Of a DNA stretch of 64,000 nt, positions 56,672 to 64,000 are shown piece by piece. Location of the stretch: the NCBI GenBank assembly GCA_019416285.1, contig DXXM01000011.1:1-64000 (forward strand), given 5' to 3'. Source of the DNA: Bacteroidales bacterium. Lineage in GTDB: Bacteria > Bacteroidota > Bacteroidia > Bacteroidales > Muribaculaceae. Under the pieces are notes generated by a model. It had not been told where the DNA came from. It made no database searches and was given only the letters and a program-made list of their open reading frames with translations. Position 1 is the first letter of the stretch. The number at the start of each line of letters is the position of its first letter. The translations under genes were made by a program, and so were the position numbers.

Positions 56672-56941
56672 TCAGAATAGTTCGGAATGGCTTCCGAAAC
56701 GCACGAGTTTGATTATTCCCGCCTCTTTGTCCCACCATATCAGCAGAGTGTCACTTTCCACGTGACACTCCATATATCCTTTGTAATTACCGGTCAGGAT
56801 ATGTGGACGATTTTCTTCCGGGACAGGAAGGCCCTTGGCAAGCAGATTGAGTATATTCTCCAGCTTGTCGATAATCTCTGTTTTGTGTTTGTATCTCTTA
56901 AGGTCTTTCTTAAACTGAGACGTGAACTTGAGAATATTCAT
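56672..56941 (-). CDS. YafQ/RelE-type mRNA interferase toxin
   Basis: An 89-residue toxin of a type II toxin-antitoxin pair, expected to cut mRNA at the ribosome. FKKDLKRYKHKTEIIDKLENIL, HILTGNYKGYMECHVESDTLLIWW and KLVRFGSHSELF match the YafQ family, including the conserved His residues and the C-terminal GxHSxLF. The ATG overlaps the antitoxin stop by four bases, so the pair is translationally coupled. Length is normal and no damage is seen. The neighbour's family supports the call. Confidence 0.92.
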   Translation of the reverse strand: MNILKFTSQFKKDLKRYKHKTEIIDKLENILNLLAKGLPVPEENRPHILTGNYKGYMECHVESDTLLIWWDKEAGIIKLVRFGSHSELF

Positions 56942-57186
56942 AGGGAATCTATGAAGCTACGGAAATTTTTTAGGTCGAGTGTCTCAAGATTGTCGGAAGT
57001 TTCTGCTTCCCTCATGGCTGCAAGGGTAGTTTTGTTTGGTTTGTCGGCCACAAATGCCATAAGGACACTCTCCACAAGGTTATTCAGACTGCGATTATGG
57101 CGCCTGGCCTCTTCCTGAAGCCTGGCAAGCAGTTCCGTACTGAGCCGGAAAGATGTTTGTTTACGTGAAAAGGATGCGGTATTCAT
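56938..57186 (-). CDS. Antitoxin with ribbon-helix-helix domain
   Basis: An 82-residue antitoxin preceding the YafQ-type toxin. The N-terminal FSRKQTSFRLSTELLARLQEEARRHNRSLNNLVESVL is a clear ribbon-helix-helix DNA-binding fold. The rest (to LKNFRSFIDSL) is the flexible toxin-neutralising part. Such antitoxins repress their own promoter, and a good promoter lies just upstream (57209-57240). It overlaps the toxin by four bases. Confidence 0.9.
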   Translation of the reverse strand: MNTASFSRKQTSFRLSTELLARLQEEARRHNRSLNNLVESVLMAFVADKPNKTTLAAMREAETSDNLETLDLKNFRSFIDSL

Positions 57187-57208
57187 TTTATTTCAAATAT
57201 TTGTATCG

Positions 57209-57240
57209 CAAAAGTAATATAATTGTATAACACTTCCAAA
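57209..57240 (-). promoter_or_regulatory. Promoter of the toxin-antitoxin operon
   Basis: On the minus strand TTTG (57240-57237), a 20-base spacer, then TACTTTTG (57216-57209), the best -33/-7 pair in the window. The antitoxin ATG is 23 bases on. An operator overlapping it would be expected; TTGTAT occurs at 57201 and again at 57223. Confidence 0.7.
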
Positions 57241-57265
57241 TCTGAATAGTTACTATTGTATGAGG

Positions 57266-58522
57266 TTAATCCTGTTGCTGTGCTTCGACTGCCTGAATCA
57301 ATTGTTTTATCTCTTCTTTGCTTTTGAAAGTGGCCGGAGCTGTGACGTGAATGTTATATTCTTTGATACAAGCATCAAAAGGAACGATAGTGTCTTTGGG
57401 GTAGGCCGCTTTCCAGAATAGCTCTACACGACGTCTGATTTCCGGTTCAAATTCTTTTGAGATTATTCCCTTTATCCCTATAGTTGCCACATGGTCATAC
57501 AGTGGAGCGTCATAAATAAGACCATCGGCCACATCTTGCCATTTCCGGTCTTTTATGAACGTCGGGCCTCCTCCGGCGTCTCCGGTGTAATCCGTTGTCC
57601 CATAATGATTATTTTGCAGATCTATGCCGAAAGGACGGCAATTCATTCGCTCGAAGGCCGCATCCCAGGTGCCGTTGTCTGTCATCGGACAGTTCTGCCC
57701 GTTGAATAGCACATAATCAAACCAGTTCAGCACAACTATCTTGACCCGGTCTTCGCCAAAGGTCTTTTTCATCCACCAACCTTGCGTGCCGTAGTCGCGC
57801 TTCCATGGTTTAAAGTAGCCTGAATAGCTGATGGCGTGTGGCTGACTGGTTATCACCAGGGCTTTACGGGTACCCTTGACGGGAAGCTGGCGCTCATACA
57901 TCGAAGCGAAGTTGGCACACAGGAGGCTGTCGCGGTTAGTCTTGTTAAGAGATTTCCAGAAAGCCTTATAGTCATCCGCAGTGTGGATGCTGTCCCACGA
58001 GAAATTTATGTCGGTCAGACCCAGATGTATTTTCCGGGAGGTGTTCTTGTTGATATTATACAGGCCCTTGAGAAACTTGATGCGGTTGTATTTCGACCAT
58101 AACGGATAGAAACACTCACCTTTTCGGTAGTAGGTGTAAAGGCTGTCCATGAAATCCCCCTCAGTGGCGTATCTCGCATTTAGCAATCTGTTTACATCTT
58201 CTGTCAGATTTATTCCTCCGACTTCCGTATATACATGTCCTACTCGCTCGGCAAAGCGAGGATCGGCTAACAAGTCGAGAATAAAATTATACTGTATGGA
58301 GTCACGATGGTCGCGCTCTCCCAACACGACAATATCCGATTTTTCAAACAGTTTGAATATGTAGTCCTTAGGCGATACTCCGTTTTTATCGGCATATTCA
58401 TGCAGAGCTTTTACAGACGCCACCGGCGATGATTGTGCCGCTAAGTCGGAAGTGGATGAAATCGCCAGAAAGACAAACATGAACAAGCATCTTGCGGCTG
58501 ACTGGAACATGGTATTGACCAT
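57266..58522 (-). CDS. Secreted EreA/ChaN-like protein
   Basis: A 418-residue exported protein. The signal peptide ends near SDLAAQ. DIVVLGERDHRDSIQYNFILDLL near 67-89, then HVYTEVGGINL, and later ALVITSQPHAISYSG are the Glu and His blocks of the erythromycin-esterase/ChaN/Tiki superfamily. The same blocks occur in the membrane-bound protein at 13274-14950, so the window has two relatives. Catalytic activity is unproven: members include hydrolases and heme-binding proteins. Start ATG 58522 or the inner ATG at 58510. CAAAGATA at 58573-58580 reads TATCTTTG, a fitting minus-strand -7 box. It stands alone between toxin-antitoxin and ROK operons. Confidence 0.62.
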   Translation of the reverse strand: MVNTMFQSAARCLFMFVFLAISSTSDLAAQSSPVASVKALHEYADKNGVSPKDYIFKLFEKSDIVVLGERDHRDSIQYNFILDLLADPRFAERVGHVYTEVGGINLTEDVNRLLNARYATEGDFMDSLYTYYRKGECFYPLWSKYNRIKFLKGLYNINKNTSRKIHLGLTDINFSWDSIHTADDYKAFWKSLNKTNRDSLLCANFASMYERQLPVKGTRKALVITSQPHAISYSGYFKPWKRDYGTQGWWMKKTFGEDRVKIVVLNWFDYVLFNGQNCPMTDNGTWDAAFERMNCRPFGIDLQNNHYGTTDYTGDAGGGPTFIKDRKWQDVADGLIYDAPLYDHVATIGIKGIISKEFEPEIRRRVELFWKAAYPKDTIVPFDACIKEYNIHVTAPATFKSKEEIKQLIQAVEAQQQD

Positions 58523-58813
58523 AAGCTGAAATATTTGACGGTGTATTAATGTTTGGTGTATATATCAAGATACAAAGATAATTGTTTTTTTGAATATGGC
58601 GTAAACAGTTGTAAAAAAGCGATTGACAAGTTTATTTTCTCACTTGCCAATCGCTTTCGTATTAGTTGTTTATGTTCTAAAATCGGGCTGATTTTCAATC
58701 AATATTCCTCCTCTTTGAAGAATGGATTAACTTATTATTAGCGTATTATACAATTCTTTTCAAAAATAGGCAACCGTATTTTACGGTAAATAAACATAGA
58801 ATACGATGACTAT
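58523..58813. other. Intergenic region, 291 bases
   Basis: AT-rich. It holds the minus-strand -7 box at 58573-58580 and the terminator hairpin at 58616-58657. A 62-codon plus-strand frame here has low-complexity content and no recognisable protein. Confidence 0.45.
58609..58657 (-). terminator. Terminator of the ROK operon
   Basis: AAAGCGATTG (58616-58625) pairs with CAATCGCTTT (58648-58657), with an inner CAAG/CTTG stem. On the minus strand TTTTTTAC follows. It lies 157 bases after the ROK stop. Confidence 0.65.
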
Positions 58814-59932
58814 TTAAGGTTTGTGGGTTTTATGCTTACTGTCAATTTCAGAAAGTGCGAAAGCGTATGCTCCTGCTGAAATAGCCTTGGATGCACCAAG
58901 TTTCGAAAATGTGAGTCCGATATGCTTCATATCATCATATTCCACAGTCAAATTTGTGCCATGCACGACTATTGTCTTTGGAGAACCCTTTGCGAATGTT
59001 TCAAATTCGGCAGGATCATCCAAATTAAATACCTGCATCTGAACACGCCTGACAGATTCTCCGCCAAGAGTTGAGAATTCGCTTCTCAATTCCTTAAGAA
59101 GTGATGGAAGTATCCAGTGGCGGGCAGCCGTGATGCCTCCGCCGATAACTATTATTCCGTCGATAAGCTGTGCGGCTATGGCCATTGCGCTTCCGGCCGT
59201 CTCGCCAAATTCGGCAAAAGCCTTGCGCGCCGCCTCGATGTCGCCCGGTCTTTTGCCGTCGGCGATTTCACAAATCTCCTTCGGCTCAAATTTATGATTG
59301 TAATCGCCTGATTCTTCCGCATAAACTCGTTTTATGGCCCGCACAGCCACTCCTTCTTCCACAATGATTCCTTCTTTGGTCTTATGGGGCAGGCAGAAAG
59401 TCTCGACACATGAATTATCTCCACGATTCAATTCTCCATTCACTATAATGCCGACACCAAATCCGGTTCCGAAAGTATACCCCAACAAATTGTGATAGCG
59501 CTTATTGCTACCGGCTTTTTCAAGACGGCTATTGAGTTCCGGAAGCGCCCCACAAAGGGCCTCACCATAGGCAAAGAGGTCGCCATCATTGTTGATAAAT
59601 ACCGGTATACCGAATTCATGTTCCAGGAACGGCCCAAGAGCCACTCCATTACGGAAAGATGGGAAATTAGGGAGATAACCGCAAATTATGCCTTTGGGAT
59701 AATCGGCCGGTCCCGGAAATGCAAAACTGATCGCCACAGGTTTTTCGTCAAGAGAATCAATAACCTCCCGAAAACCTTTTACCATTGTTGCGAGGCATTG
59801 ATCCAAATCATGTGCATTTGAAGGATATGTTATTGGATCAATCACGTATTCACATCCTCTCATTGCTCCGAACACAAGGTTTGTACCACCGGCATCAAGA
59901 GTGATTACAATGCGATTATCATTTGAATACAT
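58814..59932 (-). CDS. ROK-family sugar kinase or regulator-like protein
   Basis: A 372-residue cytoplasmic protein with the ROK fold. The ATP phosphate motif DAGGTNLVFGAM is at the N-terminus. VAISFAFPGPADYPKGII, GIPVFINNDGDLFAYGEAL (with the catalytic Asp in NNDGD) and GYTFGTGFGVGIIVNGEL follow. The usual zinc motif CxCGxxGCxE is not present; CVETFCLPHKT stands there instead, a sign of a divergent subgroup. There is no helix-turn-helix, so it is kinase-like rather than NagC-like. Last gene of a minus-strand operon of glycan genes, 32 bases after the DUF4861 gene. Substrate unknown. Confidence 0.8.
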   Translation of the reverse strand: MYSNDNRIVITLDAGGTNLVFGAMRGCEYVIDPITYPSNAHDLDQCLATMVKGFREVIDSLDEKPVAISFAFPGPADYPKGIICGYLPNFPSFRNGVALGPFLEHEFGIPVFINNDGDLFAYGEALCGALPELNSRLEKAGSNKRYHNLLGYTFGTGFGVGIIVNGELNRGDNSCVETFCLPHKTKEGIIVEEGVAVRAIKRVYAEESGDYNHKFEPKEICEIADGKRPGDIEAARKAFAEFGETAGSAMAIAAQLIDGIIVIGGGITAARHWILPSLLKELRSEFSTLGGESVRRVQMQVFNLDDPAEFETFAKGSPKTIVVHGTNLTVEYDDMKHIGLTFSKLGASKAISAGAYAFALSEIDSKHKTHKP

Positions 59933-59964
59933 AGTGAGTTATTTATCGGATTATGGGCGTTTTA

Positions 59965-61161
59965 TTATTTATACGCAACAGAAATGGATTTATTTTGCTT
60001 CTTAGAATATTTCGCAAGATATTCATCCCATTCTGATAAAGTTTTAATATCTGTTTTATCCCACGCAAATCCCCAGCTATAAGAGAACGTATCGCGTGGA
60101 GCTATCTCCGAGCGAGCTATGATATGACCGGACGATTCAAGCATCTCTTTTGCCGGTTTGTCAAGCACTATTCCGAGCAATGCCTTACCATTGCCGGGTC
60201 CTTGGGTCGGGTCTGCGTATGCCAGCATAGTCATACTGTCCATAACCGCTGCGGACTCATCTCTTCGGGGGAAACCTGCTACAACGGTCTGTGATGAATT
60301 GAGCCCGTCGTACCAGACTTTGCATTTGTTAAGATGAGAACCTGCATCAAGAGTAATCAGTCGATGTTCAGTCAAATCGCCAACTCCATCGACGGTTACA
60401 GGAGCAAAATCGAGACGTACTGAAAAGCGCAATGGACCATTGTCAAGCACCTCTGCCTTTTCATAACACCAGGGGAATTGTATGGTATCGTTTAATTCAA
60501 TGGCTGCGACCCCGGCACCCAAAGTGGCCCCGACAGCATAGCAATCCATGCCAAGGCCATGGTCTATATGGTATGAAAATGTCTTTATAAATTCTTCTGC
60601 CAAATCCGGATCAATTGCACGCAATGAATCCACTTTTTGCCATGTGGCAGGACTGGTTTCAGGTGCATATAGCTGTTCGAGCACCGGCTCCGCAGAAGGA
60701 TATTTGAAAAAGATATCGTATCCGAAAGCCTTTTCTCCCTTGCCTTGCGTGGCGGGACCGTAAGCACGGAAACCTACAAGTTCATTTTCCCACGCGATAT
60801 CATCAGCTCTTTCGGGATATACACGTCCCACAGTCACACTGTCATAGTCATGCGGCGTGGAGGATGAATATATGTAGTACACACACTGTGCTCCGGGATC
60901 AGTTGTGGTCTGAAATATCAGCTTTCCGTCGTATGTCACCTGCGATGGAATCTCATTGAGGAGTGAATCCGTCACATAAACATATTCACTTCCAAGATAA
61001 TCCAAGAGAGGTTCAACAGGCACCTCAACCATCTCGCCATCACTCATCATGTCTGAGATATTGCTTACCTTCACCTCCACAACCTTATCTTTCGAGCATG
61101 AAGCGAGCATCGCCAGTCCGATGGCGAGACATGACATTCTAAATAAGGAAGTCAGTTTCAT
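59965..61161 (-). CDS. DUF4861-family lipoprotein
   Basis: A 398-residue exported lipoprotein with lipobox LAMLASCSKD. The body matches the DUF4861 family found in pectin and ulvan-like loci: YVYVTDSLLNEIPSQVTYDGK, VGRVYPERADDIAWENELVGFRAYGPA, HIDHGLGMDCYAVGATLGAG and FAWDKTDIKTLSEWDEYL. The family's role is uncertain. It overlaps the GH88 stop by four bases (61158-61161), so translation is coupled. That pairing is common and suggests action on an unsaturated uronic-acid oligosaccharide. Confidence 0.82.
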   Translation of the reverse strand: MKLTSLFRMSCLAIGLAMLASCSKDKVVEVKVSNISDMMSDGEMVEVPVEPLLDYLGSEYVYVTDSLLNEIPSQVTYDGKLIFQTTTDPGAQCVYYIYSSSTPHDYDSVTVGRVYPERADDIAWENELVGFRAYGPATQGKGEKAFGYDIFFKYPSAEPVLEQLYAPETSPATWQKVDSLRAIDPDLAEEFIKTFSYHIDHGLGMDCYAVGATLGAGVAAIELNDTIQFPWCYEKAEVLDNGPLRFSVRLDFAPVTVDGVGDLTEHRLITLDAGSHLNKCKVWYDGLNSSQTVVAGFPRRDESAAVMDSMTMLAYADPTQGPGNGKALLGIVLDKPAKEMLESSGHIIARSEIAPRDTFSYSWGFAWDKTDIKTLSEWDEYLAKYSKKQNKSISVAYK

Positions 61162-62387
61162 AGAGTTGCGAGAATATCGTTATGAGCGTTAAGTTTCTTA
61201 AGTCGGGTCAAAGCCTCGATATAGTAATAATCGGCGTATATAATAGAAGCATCTATTTCGGATCCGGCAGGTTTGTGACCCGTGGAATGGTCAAGGAATG
61301 AAGGGCGTTTAGCTCCTGAACGGTATGAAGGTCCGCTAAGTGACGCAAGCATCCTTACGGCAGCCTCCTTATAATCGGCAGCACGGTCACTGTCGCAATA
61401 GCATTGCAGCTCCAGCAGAGCGGATGCCACCACACCTGCGGCGGAAGCGTCACGGGGAGCATTAGGAATCGACGGATCATCAAAGTCCCAATAAGGCACA
61501 TAGTCATCAGGAAGTCTATTTAGGTACACATCTGTAACCTTACATGCAAAATCGAGGAAACGTGGATCATGTGTTTCACGATATACCATAGTGTATCCAT
61601 ATATAGCCCAAGCCTGACCGCGAGCCCACATGGTGTTATCGGCATATCCCTGATGAGTGATGCCCTTTATAAATTTACCGCTGATAGAGTCATAAACCGC
61701 CACATGATAACACGTATAATCGGGACGGAAATGATTATTCATGGTTGTTTCCGCATGTTTGACAGCTATATCGTACAGATTCTTATTTCCACCATTTTTT
61801 GATGCCCAGAACAGCATCTCAAGGTTTATCATATTATCCATTATCGTATTGTGGCCACCAAGCATTTTCACGTTTCTCGGCCATGAAAGTATAGTTCCCA
61901 CCTTAGGGTTATAGAGGGTGGCAAGTGTATCGGCAGTATCAAGAATTACCTGTTTGAATTTCGGATTTCCGGTAAGACGATAAGCATTTCCGTAGCTGCA
62001 GAACATAAGGAAACCAAGGTCATGGTCGAAAGCCGGACGTTTCGACAGATATTCCAGCGATGATGTGAATTTCTCTGCCTCGTCACGAATAGCCTCGTCA
62101 TGAGTCATCTCATAATCATACCACAGGATACCGGGCCAGAAACCGGCGCACCACTCATCGGGTGTCGCTTTACGGCAATGCCATACCGAATCGGCAGAAG
62201 CAATGTTACGTGGCATCATGGTATAATCAATGCTGTCATGTGACAGTTCATGAAGAGTCCTTTCCACCTGTGAATTGCAATAGTCCAGAGCCTCTTCAAC
62301 ATCAAACGAGTCTGCTGTTGCCGTAACACAAGAGACAAACAGAAGTGAGCTTGCCATTATTCCTATATTTCGCATAGCGGTCATCAT
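61158..62387 (-). CDS. GH88-type unsaturated glucuronyl hydrolase
   Basis: A 409-residue exported enzyme expected to hydrate and release the 4,5-unsaturated uronic acid left by polysaccharide lyases. A signal peptide is followed by (alpha/alpha)6-barrel motifs: DEWCAGFWPGILWYDYEMT, AFDHDLGFLMFCSYGNAYRLTG, GHNTIMDNMINLEMLFWAS with a catalytic Asp region, and NTMWARGQAWAIYGYTMVY. GSEIDASIIYADYYYIEAL ends the domain. Length is normal. Start ATG 62387. It sits between the GH43 relic and DUF4861. Confidence 0.88.
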   Translation of the reverse strand: MMTAMRNIGIMASSLLFVSCVTATADSFDVEEALDYCNSQVERTLHELSHDSIDYTMMPRNIASADSVWHCRKATPDEWCAGFWPGILWYDYEMTHDEAIRDEAEKFTSSLEYLSKRPAFDHDLGFLMFCSYGNAYRLTGNPKFKQVILDTADTLATLYNPKVGTILSWPRNVKMLGGHNTIMDNMINLEMLFWASKNGGNKNLYDIAVKHAETTMNNHFRPDYTCYHVAVYDSISGKFIKGITHQGYADNTMWARGQAWAIYGYTMVYRETHDPRFLDFACKVTDVYLNRLPDDYVPYWDFDDPSIPNAPRDASAAGVVASALLELQCYCDSDRAADYKEAAVRMLASLSGPSYRSGAKRPSFLDHSTGHKPAGSEIDASIIYADYYYIEALTRLKKLNAHNDILATL

Positions 62388-62415
62388 TTTATCTATTTTT
62401 TCACAATATTATTTT

Positions 62416-62742
62416 TTAATTAATTTCTAAATCTGCATTAATCACATCAATCCATCCGCGTTCATTGACTCCAGAAGGAGTTATGCTATAAAATCCCACC
62501 TTAGCGCCAATCCGTTTACCGGCGCGGGCTTTAAATTTATGAGGTGCTCTGACATATTTTTTACCATCGGGCGATGCTACGACATCAGGAGCAGAATAGT
62601 CGGAATGTATAATAGGATTTATATAGCAGTCACCTTTTAGATTTAAAGGATTCGATACAAGCTGCTCTCCGGTTGCCATCACGGAAACCGAAGAACATAA
62701 CCATATCGAAATAATCAGTATTACTTTTATTACCTTAGCCAT
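62416..62742 (-). pseudogene. GH43 relic with internal deletion
   Basis: A 108-residue product. After a signal peptide it has the very start of a GH43 catalytic domain (INPIIHSDYSAPDVV, where the Asp would be the catalytic base). It then jumps to what looks like the final ~45 residues of the GH43 C-terminal sandwich (RAGKRIGAKVGFYSITPSG, then a GWIDVINADLEIN end). A normal enzyme would have about 450 residues between. The frame is maintained across the joint. It cannot be a glycosidase. Start ATG 62742. The short distance to GH88 (28 bases) shows the operon was otherwise kept. Confidence 0.65.
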
Positions 62743-62906
62743 AAAATAAAATTCTACGAAATGTTGAATCAAGAACCGTTATATCAATCTTCCATTACCT
62801 TAGATCCAATCTTTTTTACCTTAGAAAGTGTCCTAAATTCAGTCTCTTTTTTGAATTTCGTTTTTTCCAATCACTATCTATAATACGTTTATGATTATAA
62901 GAACAC

Positions 62907-64000
62907 TCAATCGGGAATCAATCTAATTGCGACACCACCACGAGGCAGTAGGTCAAATTTAAGCACATCTTTTGATGAAACCCTTTTAGATGAGATGTTT
63001 ACGCGTGTAGCTGTTTTTACTGAATCGTCACCGTCCGTATAAATTTCAGCTAAATATTTTTTACCGGGCACAAGGAAATCAAGTGGTATGGATACTTTTC
63101 GAGCCTCATTATTACCTAATGCGGCGGCCCACCAGATATCGCCTTTATTTCTTGCCATAACTATTTCTTCTCCCGGATAACCTGAAAGTACACGAGTGTC
63201 ATCAAAAGTAGTTTCAAGGTCTTCAAACCATTTTACTTCCGGTTCACCGTGATATCTGTCGGGAAAATCATACCAAAAAATTGTCTGCAACGGGCTAAAG
63301 AAGACCAGCGATGCCGCAAGCTGATGTGCATGGGTATTTTTCAGTCTCTTGTCATAATAACATATCGTATAGTCCGCCGCACCATTCAACATGCGTGTAA
63401 ACGGGAGGATAGTATTATGAGTTGCATCCGGAAACTCCTCATTACCGCAAATTCCCTCCTGAGTAAGTAGATTAGGATAAGTACGGGAGAATCCCGATGG
63501 ACGAAATTCATCGTGGATATTCATCATCAAATGATTGTCGGCAGCTTTGCGTACCATATCGTGAAGCCATGTAGCCCACCGATGAGAAGCGTACTGCACG
63601 AATCCGGACTTAACACCTACAACACCCCATTCATGCAGAAGCGGGAACAGTTCATCCATTTGCTTCATAAGCGCATGTTGATTGACATAGAGCCACACAC
63701 CTACTCCCTTTTCTTTACCATAGTCTATCACACGCTTCATGTCCACCTTATCCACGACCTTTGTGGCGTCGCCATCGTGACTTGTACATGGCTCATACCA
63801 TTTCCAGTCATACAGCATGTATGGAATATTATGTTCGGCGCAGAAATCAATTGTCTTTAAGCCGACGTCGGTTGATATGGCGGAACGCATGATTTTTCCC
63901 GGTTTCACCCATGAAAAATCACCCTCCTGATGCGGATTCAGATTCGACACTATATAATTATTCTCGATGAGTTCACCCGGAGCATCAGCTGTCATTATGA
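62907..64000 (-). CDS. GH97-type glycosidase, C-terminal part (cut by the window)
   Basis: The last 364 codons of a GH97 enzyme; the frame is open at the window edge, and the N-terminal beta-sandwich lies outside. The visible barrel has FCAEHNIPYMLYDWKWYEP, GVGVWLYVNQHA, GVVGVKSGFVQYASHRW, MMNIHDEFRPSGFSRTYPN and TQEGICGNEEFPDATHN. In retaining GH97 enzymes an Asp follows VK; here SGF stands there, and Glu residues are kept downstream, as in inverting SusB-type members. The C-terminal sandwich ends PRGGVAIRLIPD. The internal ATG at 63995 is not a true start. Likely first gene in view of the GH43-GH88-DUF4861-ROK operon. Confidence 0.85.
   Translation of the reverse strand, partial: IMTADAPGELIENNYIVSNLNPHQEGDFSWVKPGKIMRSAISTDVGLKTIDFCAEHNIPYMLYDWKWYEPCTSHDGDATKVVDKVDMKRVIDYGKEKGVGVWLYVNQHALMKQMDELFPLLHEWGVVGVKSGFVQYASHRWATWLHDMVRKAADNHLMMNIHDEFRPSGFSRTYPNLLTQEGICGNEEFPDATHNTILPFTRMLNGAADYTICYYDKRLKNTHAHQLAASLVFFSPLQTIFWYDFPDRYHGEPEVKWFEDLETTFDDTRVLSGYPGEEIVMARNKGDIWWAAALGNNEARKVSIPLDFLVPGKKYLAEIYTDGDDSVKTATRVNISSKRVSSKDVLKFDLLPRGGVAIRLIPD

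Noticed and set aside
58553..58741. 62-codon plus-strand frame
   Set aside because: Spans the ROK operon terminator; low-complexity, no start context.

Overview
The window comes from a gut-type Bacteroidales (Bacteroidota). The signs are two SusC/SusD pairs, a hybrid two-component system (HTCS), a precursor peptide with a Gly-Gly leader of the Bacteroidales type, -7 boxes of the TAnnTTTG form, and little Shine-Dalgarno sequence. A member of the Muribaculaceae or a close relative is plausible, but that is inference. I see no rRNA, tRNA or CRISPR array.

Layout. (1) 1-2040: end of a dispersed repeat, then housekeeping genes trmB and a sufE-type gene (minus) and purN (plus). (2) 2041-8600: a visibly AT-richer island holding a ribosomally made peptide system: Gly-Gly leader precursor, radical SAM/SPASM maturase, an outer-membrane beta-barrel protein, a C39-peptidase ABC exporter, and a stub that looks like the first 75 residues of an HlyD-type adaptor. 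(3) 8.7-15 kb: a YczE/YitT-like membrane protein, then minus-strand genes for a second outer-membrane barrel protein, a small secreted protein, a membrane-anchored regulator, and an RDD-like membrane domain fused to an EreA/ChaN-like domain. (4) 15.3-28.2 kb: carbohydrate genes: GH106-type rhamnosidase, a beta-helix GH28-like protein, esterase, metallo-beta-lactamase-fold hydrolase, sialate-O-acetylesterase-like SGNH protein, L-rhamnose isomerase and rhamnulokinase. A 343-bp MITE-like element (22398-22740) lies here; one of its ends recurs exactly, inverted, at 1-54. (5) 28.4-56.4 kb: a polysaccharide utilisation locus. An HTCS gene is split by a frameshift at a C7 tract. Divergent from it is a long plus-strand array: GH78, two GH99-like proteins, two susC/susD pairs, a carbohydrate-binding-like protein, a TIM-barrel-like protein, a NAGPA-type phosphodiester glycosidase and a histidine acid phosphatase. 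(6) 56.5-58.6 kb: a YafQ-type toxin-antitoxin pair and a secreted EreA/ChaN-like protein between two look-alike hairpins. (7) 58.8-64 kb: a minus-strand operon with GH97 (cut by the window edge), an internally deleted GH43 relic, GH88, DUF4861 and a ROK-family protein.

Working together: regions 4 and 5 fit capture and breakdown of a rhamnose-containing glycan. SusC/D import it, GH78 and GH106 release rhamnose, and RhaA/RhaB begin its catabolism. The GH99-like, NAGPA and acid-phosphatase genes raise the possibility that the target carries phosphate. Three genes look damaged or switched off: the HTCS, the HlyD stub and the GH43 relic.
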